A stretch of 64,000 nt of DNA from contig BQJU01000003.1 of assembly GCA_021604865.1 (NCBI GenBank), positions 62,001-126,000 of the forward strand, read 5' to 3'. Below, piece by piece: positions 54,742-64,000 of the stretch. The stretch comes from Saprospiraceae bacterium (GTDB lineage: Bacteria; Bacteroidota; Bacteroidia; Chitinophagales; Saprospiraceae). Made by a program: the position numbers and the translations under genes. Position 1 is the first letter of the stretch. Every line of letters starts with the position of its first letter. The notes beneath the pieces are model-generated. The model ran no database searches and was not told the origin of the DNA. It saw only the letters and a list, made by a program, of their open reading frames with translations.

Positions 54742-55224
54742 AATGATGATTTAATTTTGATAGGTTTTTAACGAAAGAGATTCCGGGATAAGTATATTTC
54801 CAAGTAGCCCATTATTTTCATGCGAATGGGCATGAAGAAAATATCATCTCCAGAAGGTAAAATTATACTTTTTGCTATATATAATCGTGAATTGCGATTG
54901 TAAATATGAAAAATCGAAAAATATATACTTGCTTTGCTTGCAAGACTGCGGCCTTTACATTAACTTTACCAGCGCAAAATTTGATTTCCTCCCCCCCTTT
55001 ATGAACAATCCAAAAATCTTCGCTAATACTGAATCATTCAAGTATTTTGTTTTACTGACCGAGCTATACACGGAAAACATAACAGTAAATCAGTAAGTCC
55101 CCCCACATATTGCTGATATTTTTTTTGGCTATTAGATGTTGTAAGCTATCTTGACTTCAATGATGAATTGATGGTCAATGATGGCCTAATCCTCATATTT
55201 TTTTAACTAAAATTGTTTAGACAG
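54742..55224. other. Divergent intergenic region with an inverted repeat
   Basis: About 480 bp without a supportable gene. A perfect inverted repeat TTCATGC-(6)-GCATGAA lies at 54817-54836, and AATCG-(7)-CGATT near 54886-54902 is a second small one. A 74-codon frame at 54872-55096 has no signal or family features and is taken as chance. Promoters for both flanking genes must be here. Confidence 0.4.
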
Positions 55225-58200
55225 ATGAAAGCACTTAACACTTTCTCTTCGTGTTGTACGGGACCAGCAAAATGGTGCCTGACCAGCATGATCGCGTTGC
55301 TATTTTCAGTAGCAGCATTTGCCCAACCAGCCAATGATGACTGTTCGGGAGCTATCGCCATCAATTGTGGGGATATCGTTTCCAGCACCAATGTCGGATC
55401 AACCACTGATTTGGTACCTAGCTGCGGGCTATTTCCCTCTTCTACAGGTGTATGGTATTCTATTGTAGGTACAGGTGGTGACATCACTGCATCTACTTGT
55501 AACCCCAACACTCGATTTGACACTCAATTGGGTGTTTTTTCAGGTTCTTGTGCAAGTTTAAGTTGTGTGGCCAGCAACAACAATAGTTTTGGCTGCGAAA
55601 ACAACCGTTTTTCTACAGTTACTTTTGCATCAGAAGTTGACGTAACTTATTATATCCTTGTAAACGGTACAGTTGATTCTCAAGGCGATTTTGAGTTATC
55701 AATCAGCTGTACTGCAGCTCCGATTTTAAATGACCTATGTGCCGGTGCATTTGATATTGCTTGTGGTGGAACAGCAACTGGTACGACTACTGGAGCCACA
55801 AATGCTGATGCTCCAGCAGGCACTTGTGGTACTTCTTTGGCTAGTGCCCCTGGTGTATGGTACCATTTTGTTGGTACAGGTGGCACGATTACCGCTTCTT
55901 TGTGTGGTTCTAGTTTTGACACAAAAATCGGTGTATTCTCAGGCGCCTGTGGCGCTTTATCCTGTGTAGGTGGTAATGATGATAACTGTGGACTGCAATC
56001 CCAGGTATCCTTCTCCTCTACGTCAGGTACAGATTATTATATTTACGTAACTGCTTTCGGTACAAACAACGGCGACTATACCCTTTCCGTCACCTGTGCA
56101 TCAGCGGTTACAAATGATGCCTGTGCTGATGCTATCGCGGTTAACTGTGGCGACCTGGTAAGTGGTTCTACTACAGGTGCAACCAGCGATGCTGTTGGCA
56201 CTTGTACCACCGACCTGAGCGCCGGTCCTGGAGTATGGTACAGTGTAGTGGGTACAGGAGCAGACATTACTGTTTCCACCTGTAATGCTGGTACAGATTT
56301 TGACACCAAAATGGGCGTATTCTCTGGCAGCTGTGGTAGTTTGGTTTGTGTAGGTGGCAATGATGACAGTCCTGATCCTGGATGTCAGCTTCCTCCTAAT
56401 AACTTTAACCGCTTTTCAAAAGTTACATTCGCTTCCACTGAAGGAACGACTTATTACATTTTGGTAACTGGTTTCCTTAGCGCTGCGGGTAACTTCGAAT
56501 TGAGTATCGATTGTGTCGATCCTCCAATGGTTGACCCTACCTGTGAAAATGCTACTCCGGTAGAATGTGGTGGTGCTTATGTAGGCAGTACTACTAATGG
56601 TTTGGTCAATGACTTGTCTAACTGTAATGGCGTGCGCCTAAATACTGCTCGTGGTGTATGGTATGTTCTTGAAGGCAACAATTCTTTTGTTACGGTAAGT
56701 ACTTGTGGTGAAAATACAGACTTTGATACACGTCTAGGTGTATTTTCTGGCGATTGTGGCGCTTTGACTTGTGTAGCCGCAAATGATAACAGCAATATCC
56801 CAGGATGTCTGTACAACGGACGTGCATCAGAGGTAAGCTTCCCAGCCTTCGCCGGTACAACTTATTACATTTATGTAACTGGTAGCTTTAATGCAACGGG
56901 TAATTTTGACCTCAATTTGGAATGTAGCCTGATCAATGATAATTGTGATGGAGCACTTCCAGTGGCTTGTGGTGAATCAGTAAGTGGCACCACAACCGGT
57001 GGTACTCCTGATAATGTTTCATTTTGTGGAACTACCTTGAGTACAGCTGAAGGCGTTTGGTATACTGTAGTAGGAACCGGTTTTGATATCACAGCTTCTT
57101 TGTGTGGTTCTAGTTACGATACCAAAATGGGCGTATTCTCTGGCGCTTGTGGCGCTCTATCTTGTGTAGATGGTAATGATGACTTTTGTGGGCTGCAATC
57201 GCAGGTGACCTTCACCTCTAATGATGGTGAAACCTATTATATCCTCGTCACCGGATTTAGTACTTCAGATGGCAACTTTAATTTGTCTGTTACTTGTGAA
57301 GCGGATCCTATTGACCTTACTTGTGGTTACCTCGAAGTTTTCTGTGACGATGTTATTACTGGCTCTACTGCAGGTGCTCCATCTTCTCCTGGTTTGGGTA
57401 CTTGTGGAACCGACCTAAGTACCGCTGGAGGCGTTTGGCATGCATTCCTTGGAACTGGCGATCAAATAACCGTAAGCACTTGTAATGCTGGTACGGACTA
57501 TGACACTAAGATGGGCGTATTTACAGGATCCTGTGACAATATGCTTTGTGTTGCTGGTAACGATGACAGTACAGACCCAGGTTGTCAATTGGGTACCTTA
57601 AATCGTTTTTCTAAGGTAAGCTTTCCTTCCGTGGAAGGCCAATATTACTACATTTATGTAACTGGCTTCCTTGCCAATACTGGTAACTATGAATTATCGA
57701 TTAGCTGCCAGGATAGTGGTGGTTCTGATGATTGTGGTTTCCCTGAAATCCTTTGCGGTGAATCTGTGACCGGATCAACTGTTGGTCTTGGAACAGGTGA
57801 CGCGCCTGCTACTTGTACCACTACATTGAACAGTTCAGGAGGCACCTGGTACAGCTTCCAGGGTATTGGTGATCAGGTGACAGTTACTACTTGTAACCCT
57901 GGTACGGACTATGATACCAAAATGGGTGTATTCACAGGTACTTGTAATGGTATGATTTGTGTTGCTGGTAATGATGACGGAAGCCCAAGTGGTGCTAACC
58001 CTGATGCTGCCTGTGTAATTCCATCAACTGGATCTACATTGAACAGAGCATCAACGGTTACCTTTACTGCGCTTGCAGGTCAATATTACTACATTTATGT
58101 AACTGGCTTCGATGTTAATGAAGGTAATTATGAACTGAGTATTGACTGTGGTGTATTACGCGATGGTGGTTATGAAGGTACGACTTTAAATGTCGCTCAA

Positions 58201-58488
58201 AATAATTCCATTGACGTGAAAGAGTTCGAGGTAAGCGATTTCTACCCGAACCCAACACCTAATGGAAATACCAAGATTCAGATTCAGGCACCAAGCGACG
58301 CTACTGCTTCAATTACATTGTTCGACCAATTGGGTCGTCAGGTATATGTCAACAGTCAGGCAGAAATTTTTGCCGGACACAATGTTGTAGAGATGCAATT
58401 TGGTAACCTCCCTGGAGGAACTTATTTTGCTAATATTCGCATCAATGACCAGAATTTCAGAAAGAAGGTTATTGTTGCTAATAACTAA
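55225..58488 (+). CDS. Seven-repeat T9SS surface protein (PPC-like beta domains)
   Basis: A 1087-residue secreted protein with ATG at 55225 (a TTG at 55213 would add four residues). Signal peptide ends SVAAFAQ. Seven units of ~125-140 residues follow, each beginning (N/S/D)DxCxxAxxxxCG and containing STTGxT, GVWYxxVGTG, TASTCNxxTxFDTxMGVFSGxCxxLxCVxGNDD and YYIxVTGF; these resemble bacterial pre-peptidase C-terminal (PPC) beta sandwiches. The end is a type A T9SS domain (VSDFYPNPTPNGNTKIQIQA ... NFRKKVIVANN). Asp-rich loops may bind calcium. It is probably an adhesin or sheath protein rather than an enzyme, as no catalytic domain is present. Confidence 0.9.
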   Translation: MKALNTFSSCCTGPAKWCLTSMIALLFSVAAFAQPANDDCSGAIAINCGDIVSSTNVGSTTDLVPSCGLFPSSTGVWYSIVGTGGDITASTCNPNTRFDTQLGVFSGSCASLSCVASNNNSFGCENNRFSTVTFASEVDVTYYILVNGTVDSQGDFELSISCTAAPILNDLCAGAFDIACGGTATGTTTGATNADAPAGTCGTSLASAPGVWYHFVGTGGTITASLCGSSFDTKIGVFSGACGALSCVGGNDDNCGLQSQVSFSSTSGTDYYIYVTAFGTNNGDYTLSVTCASAVTNDACADAIAVNCGDLVSGSTTGATSDAVGTCTTDLSAGPGVWYSVVGTGADITVSTCNAGTDFDTKMGVFSGSCGSLVCVGGNDDSPDPGCQLPPNNFNRFSKVTFASTEGTTYYILVTGFLSAAGNFELSIDCVDPPMVDPTCENATPVECGGAYVGSTTNGLVNDLSNCNGVRLNTARGVWYVLEGNNSFVTVSTCGENTDFDTRLGVFSGDCGALTCVAANDNSNIPGCLYNGRASEVSFPAFAGTTYYIYVTGSFNATGNFDLNLECSLINDNCDGALPVACGESVSGTTTGGTPDNVSFCGTTLSTAEGVWYTVVGTGFDITASLCGSSYDTKMGVFSGACGALSCVDGNDDFCGLQSQVTFTSNDGETYYILVTGFSTSDGNFNLSVTCEADPIDLTCGYLEVFCDDVITGSTAGAPSSPGLGTCGTDLSTAGGVWHAFLGTGDQITVSTCNAGTDYDTKMGVFTGSCDNMLCVAGNDDSTDPGCQLGTLNRFSKVSFPSVEGQYYYIYVTGFLANTGNYELSISCQDSGGSDDCGFPEILCGESVTGSTVGLGTGDAPATCTTTLNSSGGTWYSFQGIGDQVTVTTCNPGTDYDTKMGVFTGTCNGMICVAGNDDGSPSGANPDAACVIPSTGSTLNRASTVTFTALAGQYYYIYVTGFDVNEGNYELSIDCGVLRDGGYEGTTLNVAQNNSIDVKEFEVSDFYPNPTPNGNTKIQIQAPSDATASITLFDQLGRQVYVNSQAEIFAGHNVVEMQFGNLPGGTYFANIRINDQNFRKKVIVANN
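55333..58150 (+). repeat. Seven tandem PPC-like repeats in the surface protein gene
   Basis: Unit starts lie at 55333, 55729, 56113, 56533, 56935, 57313 and 57724, spaced 378-420 bp. Units 2 and 5, and 3, 6 and 7, look closest to each other, suggesting duplication in blocks. Confidence 0.7.
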
Positions 58489-58506
58489 ACAATTTTAGTT
58501 CTGCTT

Positions 58507-58544
58507 CGCAGCGCCTCCACCCTGGGGGCGCTGCGGTTTTTTTT
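58507..58544 (+). terminator. Rho-independent terminator of the seven-repeat protein gene
   Basis: Stem CGCAGCGCC/GGCGCTGCG with an 11-base loop, followed by eight T residues. It ends exactly where the converging lgt gene stops at 58545; the lgt stop codon abuts the T tract. Confidence 0.9.
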
Positions 58545-59354
58545 CTATGCCTTACCTTGCCCTTTCACATCCGGACGAAACATAAAGTATAAGCCTACCA
58601 AAAAGAAAGGAATACTCAACAATTGTCCCGTAGTCAAAACATTTCCAAACTCATTTTCAAAGCCTCCCTGGCTGGTTTTAAAATATTCCAAAACAAAACG
58701 GAACCCCCAAATCAGCACCATAAATAAGCCAAAAGAATAGCCAAGTTTCTGCCGTTTGTTGGTATACCAGTACACGTAATAAAGTATAAAGAAAGAGATC
58801 AGATAGGAAATAGATTCGTAAAGCTGCACTGGATGGCGGGGAATATCATCCACTTTCGTGAAAATAAATGCCCAGGCAACTTCAGTTGGCTTGCCTAAAA
58901 TTTCGGAATTCATCAGGTTGCCCAAACGAATAAAACACCCGGCCAAGGCCGTAGGAACGACTACTTTGTCAAGTATCCACAAGATAGATTTCTTAGTAAC
59001 CACCTGGGAATAGACCCATAAAGATAAAATGATGCCGATTGCACCACCGTGGCTGGCCAAGCCGCCACGCCACACCATCGGAATTTCCGAAAGGTGCTCC
59101 GCATAATAATCCCATTCATAAAAAAACACATGCCCCAATCGCGCACCTAATATGGTACCTACAACCATATAGATAAATGCTTTGTCAAGCCAGGCTTCTG
59201 GAGCCTTTTCGGCTTCAAACATACGCCTGACTATATGAAGGCCAATCAGAAAGCCCAAAGCAAAAAACAGCCCATACCATCGAAGGGTTACGGGGCCAAT
59301 ACTAAAAATTTCGGGAGAAGCACTCCAGGTAATATATGCATACAAATTCTGCAT
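58545..59354 (-). CDS. lgt: Prolipoprotein diacylglyceryl transferase
   Basis: A 269-residue inner-membrane enzyme with about seven membrane helices. It has the Lgt signatures RWYGLFFALGF, GARLGHVFFYEW, WRGGLASHGGAIGI, and IRLGNLMNSEILGKPTEVAW with the RHPVQLYESISY block. It moves diacylglycerol from phosphatidylglycerol to the lipobox Cys, the first step of lipoprotein maturation, thereby serving the several lipoproteins in this window. Converges on the repeat protein terminator. Confidence 0.95.
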   Translation of the reverse strand: MQNLYAYITWSASPEIFSIGPVTLRWYGLFFALGFLIGLHIVRRMFEAEKAPEAWLDKAFIYMVVGTILGARLGHVFFYEWDYYAEHLSEIPMVWRGGLASHGGAIGIILSLWVYSQVVTKKSILWILDKVVVPTALAGCFIRLGNLMNSEILGKPTEVAWAFIFTKVDDIPRHPVQLYESISYLISFFILYYVYWYTNKRQKLGYSFGLFMVLIWGFRFVLEYFKTSQGGFENEFGNVLTTGQLLSIPFFLVGLYFMFRPDVKGQGKA

Positions 59355-59490
59355 GAGAGATAAAGTTTTATGGATTTAGTAGAGTTATTTCGCAGGAGTC
59401 ATGACGCTTCCGAAACAACTAGTGCATGAAGCTGCAAAGGTCCGAAAAAATAAATAACAAAAGCCGACATCATCAAAATGATTAATTCCT

Positions 59491-60990
59491 CTAATCTGAT
59501 ATGATTAATTTTTGGGTATTCATGCCATATTCGGAACGAAGGCGAAGCCAATAAATGCCTGGTAGTAATGTTGAAAAAGGGCCCGATAGGCGGTGATTAC
59601 CTGCCGGAAGAGAAAGTTCTTTTTGGGATAACAGCTGCCCATTAGCGGAAACAACCTGAAGAAGCCCCTGAAATGGCCGATCATTATTGATTAAAAAATT
59701 CAGGTGTTCACCCTGGGAAATGGGATTTGGAAAGACCGCCCAAAAATTAGGCAGGTTTATATCCGTCTGGGCTAGAACATTTCCGGTTTCAAAAGAAAAG
59801 GCAGCTGTTACCGGCTGGCAGCTGTCGTAGTTGTTAAAAGGCCTTACTCTCCAATAATATGTCGTATTGGGTTCAAAATTATTGGCCAATAGAGAAGTGC
59901 CATAAATGATTAACTGGATATTATTGAAAGCGAAGTTTGGAGCCCTGCTGATTTCAAGAATATAGGCTGCTGCATTAGCCACCGGTGTCCAGCTGAATTC
60001 TACCATTGTGCCTGGCAGGAACTCACCATCCGTAGGAACAATCAATTGGGGCATTCCTACAATGGGGGCACTATTTCCCGGCATAGCGTTTTGCAAATAG
60101 GCCCTTTGTGGGCTATCCAGGTCGCTTAGCATTATCTGACCTTGTGTAGGCGTAAAGTAGTATCCTTCACGCGAACAATCGAAGTAATACCCCATAATCA
60201 GCTGTTCATCCGGATCAACCGGTTGACCATTCGGGTCGAGCACGCCACCACTATATCGACAATCTATGAATTCTGAAAACAAATAATCGGGTGGGGTATC
60301 GCAAATAAAATCACCGGCTTCTTCGCAATTGCTTTGATCCATAGTTTCTGTTGCACTACCATCTGGAGAAATAGCAGGAGCCTGTATACCATACATCGCC
60401 TCATCATAGGGCATAAGTCCCACCCCCCAACCGGTAAAGGGATGCAAAAGGCTAAAAAAATGGCCGATCTGATGGGAAAGCAGAATGCCCTCTCCATTCA
60501 CTTGCTGCTGTTCAATGACAACCCAGTCTTCAATCGGAGCATAATAAGCACCTATCGGGACTATTTCTGCTATATTTTTGACGATAAACACATTGATGCT
60601 GCTAGTATCCCGATTGGCTTCCATAATCGTTTCAATCACCGATTCATGGTCTTCATAAAGCAGATCATTATCAATAAAGTTGAACTCATCTTTGATAAAA
60701 AACTGAATATCGTTTGCCAAAAAGTCCTGATTGAGTCGGCACAGCTGGTCAAAAACATCATGAACAGGAACCCTACCTTCTCCAGCACTATTAGCCACCA
60801 AGTGAAATTTGATCGGCACATACCGAATATCCAGGTAAGTGTCCACTTCCCGATCCAAATGAGCAATATTGTTTTTTAATCGCGTTTCTACCAACAGGTA
60901 TTCTTCTGCCGTCCAGCCTTCATGAATTTGAGCATTGGCAACGGAGAAGAGAAAGATAAAAACTAGAAAAAGAAATGATTTGATAGGCAT
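59491..60990 (-). CDS. Pappalysin (M43)-like secreted protein with HQxGH motif and T9SS domain
   Basis: A 499-residue extracellular protein. Signal peptide MPIKSFLFLVFIFLFSVANA. Residues ~50-300 have the M43/pappalysin layout: IPIKFHLVAN-type start (here VPIKFHLVANSAGEG), a zinc motif H173-Q-I-G-H177-FFSLLH183, DFICDTPPDYL and EGYYFTPTQGQIML. The catalytic Glu of HExGH is replaced by Gln (codon CAG), and the usual Gly of GLxH by Ser. It is therefore probably unable to cut proteins. A fibronectin-like Ig domain (MVEFSWTPVANAAAYILEIS) and a type A T9SS domain (WAVFPNPISQGEHL ... LIISD) follow. Confidence 0.82.
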   Translation of the reverse strand: MPIKSFLFLVFIFLFSVANAQIHEGWTAEEYLLVETRLKNNIAHLDREVDTYLDIRYVPIKFHLVANSAGEGRVPVHDVFDQLCRLNQDFLANDIQFFIKDEFNFIDNDLLYEDHESVIETIMEANRDTSSINVFIVKNIAEIVPIGAYYAPIEDWVVIEQQQVNGEGILLSHQIGHFFSLLHPFTGWGVGLMPYDEAMYGIQAPAISPDGSATETMDQSNCEEAGDFICDTPPDYLFSEFIDCRYSGGVLDPNGQPVDPDEQLIMGYYFDCSREGYYFTPTQGQIMLSDLDSPQRAYLQNAMPGNSAPIVGMPQLIVPTDGEFLPGTMVEFSWTPVANAAAYILEISRAPNFAFNNIQLIIYGTSLLANNFEPNTTYYWRVRPFNNYDSCQPVTAAFSFETGNVLAQTDINLPNFWAVFPNPISQGEHLNFLINNDRPFQGLLQVVSANGQLLSQKELSLPAGNHRLSGPFSTLLPGIYWLRLRSEYGMNTQKLIISD

Positions 60991-61026
60991 TAGTGTTGAG
61001 TTCTCCTACAAAATAATGCTTTTTGC

Positions 61027-63261
61027 TCACTTCAGCAACCAACGCATTAATATCGGAATGAGCAGCAAGTCACTAATCAGGGCACTAATCAAAGTAGCGC
61101 TAATCAAAAGTCCGATGGTAACACTTGGCGGATGGATGGAAAACAGCATGACCAAAAAGCCAAAAAAGAGGATAATCGTGGTCAGACAAATAGCTTTACC
61201 CGTTTCCAAAAATGTAGTATGAATGGCTTCCTCTAGGTCTAACCCCTGGCTTCGGGCCAGTTTAAATTTGCTTAGAAAATGAATGGTATCATCCACAGCA
61301 ATGCCAAAAACAATGGCGAATACAATGGCTACTCCTGCTTCCAGCTCTATGCCAAGGAAGCCCAGCAATGCACCTGCCAAAATCAGGGGAATCATGTTGG
61401 GAATTAGCGCAATGATCAGCATGTACATATTGCGAAACAAAAGCGCCATAAGCAGGCTCACGATCAGGATGGCCATGCCGAGTCCTTTTAACAAACTTTC
61501 GCGAACGTATTCTGCATTTTTGTCTATGATCAGGCCGGTACCTGTACGCCGGACGCTGACGATATTGGAATCAATATTTTCAGTGATCCAATGGTCAAGG
61601 TTAACACCGAGTTGTTTGAGTGTATCAGCACCCAAGTCCTGAACACGCGTAGATATTCGCGCCTTTTTATGATCTTTGCTCATCAAAATATTCACCCCCA
61701 TCTTGGGCGTTTGATTTGCAAATTTGTGATAGCGCTCAAATTGTGTTTCGCTTTCTGGTAGTCGGTAAGCCTCCTGACGATTGTTGTTCATCATCTGATT
61801 GATGCTTTTGTAAATTGCTGTAATAGAAGTCACCCCCTGAATGGCTGGTATCTTCCGCAGATGATTTTCCAGGCTGTCAATCTGCTGCAGTACCGCAAAA
61901 TCATCCGCTTCATGATCGCCCTGAGCATAGATGGCAAATTCCATTGGGCGAAAGCCCGTTAATTGCGCTTCAAAAAATTTGAAATCTTCGGTGATCTTTT
62001 TGCCAATGGGCATATTGCCGATAATGTTGTAATTGGTATTAATCCGTGAAATGCCAACGGCAAAAATCACCAACGTAATAAATGTCCCCCAGATGATTGA
62101 TCGCTTGTTGTTAAGCGTAAAATGATAGGTACTATTCATCGCGTTTTGCCAGAAGGCGTGCCCTTTTCCAAATTTAATGAGCTGATCTGCCCGAAAAAAA
62201 GAAAGGGCAGCCGTAGTAAATAAAATCACGGTAATGTAGGCAACCATGACCCCTAATGCGGCATTAAACCCAAATTCGCGGATAGGAAGAATCCGACTGG
62301 CGATCAGGGAGCTAAATCCAATGGCGGTGGTTATTGAAGTGAGCAATGTAGCCAGTCCAATCTCCTTGATGGTAATCCAAATAGCCGCTTTTTTTTCTTT
62401 CCCCCGCTGTAGTTCATCGATGTATTTCGACATGATATGAACCACATCAGAGGTTCCCACAATAATCATTAATACCGGGTATAATGCCGACATCGCATTC
62501 AGCTCCCGTCCTAGTGCAGCCAGCAGCCCCAGAAACAATAACATACCCAGACCAATGGATGTTATCGCAATAAAAACACCGATTGGCCTACGAAATATCC
62601 AAAACAAAATAAACGCAACCAAAATAGCAGAAACCAGCGCAGAAACGGTGATTTCCCGGATTTGCATGTCTACCAGTTCGGTTTGGAAATAAGGCCGCCC
62701 CAAATAATGGTATTGCTCAAAGTCGTATTCGCTCATCAAATCATTTAATGCCTGCATGTGCTCCCGGGCCTGGTCTAACTGAATGCTATTGATCGTTTTC
62801 ATAAAGATGACCAGGGTCTTGGCATCTTTAGAAATCAGGCTTTGTACAAAACGCTCATCATTTAACAAACGCGCACTATCCGAGGCATAACGGGAAACAT
62901 CATCAATATGAATAGCGGGAATAGTAGTGATGCCAAAGGGCATTTTGATTGGGTAGGAAAACATAGTCAGCGACTGACTTTCTACTACATAGGGCAGCTG
63001 GCGAGTACGAAGGGAGAGGTCGTGAAATTGTTCCAGAAACGGTTGGTTAAATACGCCGCTGTCTCGCTTCACGGCTATCAACATATAGTTATCATCCGTT
63101 TCAAAATCTTTGATAAAATCTCGAAAAAATTCCAGGTCTTTGTCTCCCGTGGGAAAAAATTGTTCAAAATCAAAAGAGAAGCGTAGATTAAAAATGCTAA
63201 ACCCACTCAAGACCGCCAGGACCACAAAAAGTCCGATAATTTGTTTCCGGTAACGTATCAT
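61027..63261 (-). CDS. MMPL/RND-family exporter permease
   Basis: A 744-residue inner-membrane transporter. The ATG at 63261 starts directly before the first helix (MIRYRKQIIGLFVVLAVLSG); the frame runs 54 codons further without likelihood. It has two repeats of one membrane helix, a periplasmic loop and five helices (about 12 helices in all). The proton-relay motifs are GTSDVVHIMSKYIDEL in half 1 and FGIAVDDTIHFLSKFKLAR in half 2, matching HpnN/MMPL-type proteins (lipid or hopanoid and small-molecule export). No adaptor gene is adjacent. Confidence 0.9.
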   Translation of the reverse strand: MIRYRKQIIGLFVVLAVLSGFSIFNLRFSFDFEQFFPTGDKDLEFFRDFIKDFETDDNYMLIAVKRDSGVFNQPFLEQFHDLSLRTRQLPYVVESQSLTMFSYPIKMPFGITTIPAIHIDDVSRYASDSARLLNDERFVQSLISKDAKTLVIFMKTINSIQLDQAREHMQALNDLMSEYDFEQYHYLGRPYFQTELVDMQIREITVSALVSAILVAFILFWIFRRPIGVFIAITSIGLGMLLFLGLLAALGRELNAMSALYPVLMIIVGTSDVVHIMSKYIDELQRGKEKKAAIWITIKEIGLATLLTSITTAIGFSSLIASRILPIREFGFNAALGVMVAYITVILFTTAALSFFRADQLIKFGKGHAFWQNAMNSTYHFTLNNKRSIIWGTFITLVIFAVGISRINTNYNIIGNMPIGKKITEDFKFFEAQLTGFRPMEFAIYAQGDHEADDFAVLQQIDSLENHLRKIPAIQGVTSITAIYKSINQMMNNNRQEAYRLPESETQFERYHKFANQTPKMGVNILMSKDHKKARISTRVQDLGADTLKQLGVNLDHWITENIDSNIVSVRRTGTGLIIDKNAEYVRESLLKGLGMAILIVSLLMALLFRNMYMLIIALIPNMIPLILAGALLGFLGIELEAGVAIVFAIVFGIAVDDTIHFLSKFKLARSQGLDLEEAIHTTFLETGKAICLTTIILFFGFLVMLFSIHPPSVTIGLLISATLISALISDLLLIPILMRWLLK

Positions 63262-63380
63262 CTTCGTCCGTATTTTACAATGACAACAAAGAAACCAAAT
63301 TTGGCTACATAAGTTTGTGACAATAGGATAAAGATTGTTGGACGTATGTAAATTCGCCAGTAATTGTATAAATTCACGCC

Positions 63381-64000
63381 ATGGAGGAACTGGTTTATTA
63401 TATCCCGGAAGAATTGCTGCCATTTAAAGAGCAGCTTTTGGCTACTAAACAGCCATTTATAGAAATTATTCCAGCAGAAACTGCTCCGGAACACCCCTGG
63501 CAGAGTAAGTTTGGCGGCAACCCTTATTTGCCAAAAGGCACTGAATTTCCACGTGATCCCGAAGGAAGACATTTGTTCTTTCTGGCTCAGATCAATTTTG
63601 AGGAAGTGCCAGAGTTTGCACCATTTCCCGCCAAGGGCATGCTGCAATTTTATATTGCTGATGATGAATTGTTTGGGCAGAACCCGGATCAACCCAAAGA
63701 GCAGCATCGTTTTAGAGTGCTCTACTTTCCTGAAACAATCACAGATACAAGCCAGTTGCAATCTGATTTTTCCTTTTTACCGGAATATGGAGAATTACCC
63801 GTTTATCCCGGCCAGTCATACGGTATGATTTTTGAAATGAGCCGAGAAATTGTACCCTTTACTGATTATCAGTTTGCCCACCATTTTTCTGAAGATTTTT
63901 TCGCACAATTTGGTGAAAAACAATGGGAAGTGCTTGGCCTCTACCAGGAAGAGGTCTCTTCTGAAGGACATAAAATTGGTGGGTATGCCCATTTTGCTCA
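63381..64000 (+). CDS. YwqG/DUF1963 family protein, 3' end cut by window edge
   Basis: ATG at 63381 opens a frame with no stop before the window edge (206 full codons seen). It starts MEELVYYIPEELLPFKEQLL and continues with SKFGGNPYLPKGTEFPRD, FLAQINFEEVPEFAPFPAKG and LQFYIADDELFG, then SYGMIFEMS. This is the DUF1963/YwqG pattern: KxGGxPxLP, LAQINxxE and GxLQFFI. Function is unknown. Divergent from the RND gene over a 119 bp spacer. Confidence 0.88.
   Translation, partial: MEELVYYIPEELLPFKEQLLATKQPFIEIIPAETAPEHPWQSKFGGNPYLPKGTEFPRDPEGRHLFFLAQINFEEVPEFAPFPAKGMLQFYIADDELFGQNPDQPKEQHRFRVLYFPETITDTSQLQSDFSFLPEYGELPVYPGQSYGMIFEMSREIVPFTDYQFAHHFSEDFFAQFGEKQWEVLGLYQEEVSSEGHKIGGYAHFA

Noticed and set aside
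54872-55096. 74-codon plus-strand frame in the divergent spacer
   Set aside because: No ribosome site, no family features; the frame spans promoter-like AT-rich sequence.
1-64000. CRISPR array, transposase, prophage or tRNA/rRNA genes
   Set aside because: No spaced identical repeats, transposase motifs, phage genes or clear RNA genes were recognised; a dedicated search would be needed to exclude small ones.

Overview
The window reads as a stretch of Bacteroidota chromosome, most likely from the Saprospirales/Lewinella side of the phylum. Evidence: five large secreted proteins end in type IX secretion (T9SS) C-terminal sorting domains (four type A, one type B/CHU-type); LytTR two-component genes, DUF5916, DUF2851 and DUF2807 proteins are typical of the phylum; and Shine-Dalgarno sites are mostly weak. 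No rRNA, tRNA, CRISPR array, transposase or phage module was seen. The first gene and the last gene are cut by the window edges.

Layout. 0-12.8 kb: helical protein fragment, DUF2200 protein, methyltransferase, a giant secreted M4 (thermolysin-like) protease, a DUF2807 beta-helix protein, a nitrilase, an Fpg/Nei-type DNA glycosylase without a zinc finger, a GH25 lysozyme lipoprotein and a HEAT-repeat protein. 13.0-17.1 kb: one protein with tandem class III cyclase domains, a P-loop ATPase and TPRs, built like animal soluble adenylyl cyclase. 17.4-30.0 kb: a probable undescribed RiPP (modified peptide) locus. 30.6-42.3 kb: YwbE, lipoproteins, a LytTR kinase/regulator pair, a DUF5916 outer-membrane protein, gluconokinase, DUF2851 and dihydrofolate reductase. 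42.5-60.9 kb: giant repeat-built T9SS cell-surface proteins, a Tat-type oxidoreductase, an esterase, the E2 subunit of 2-oxoglutarate dehydrogenase, Lgt, and an inactivated-looking M43-type protease. 61.0-64 kb: an MMPL/RND exporter and a truncated YwqG/DUF1963 protein.

The RiPP locus is the most interesting part. A 58-codon gene at 23623-23799 (minus strand), easily missed because it is short, encodes a leader ending in a double glycine and a 24-residue core with three Cys and a single His. It is followed on the same strand by a CmoA-like methyltransferase and a carnosine N-methyltransferase-like (N2227) enzyme that carries a C-terminal PqqD-like/RRE-like domain. Upstream on the same strand are a relative of the HExxH peptide beta-hydroxylases (with HQxxH instead), a GRDP-like protein, two lipoproteins and a C-terminal-processing protease. 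The facing plus-strand operon supplies a C39-peptidase ABC exporter, an HlyD adaptor and a third methyltransferase. I infer that the peptide is methylated (possibly on the core His), perhaps hydroxylated, cut after Gly-Gly and exported. The product itself is unknown.
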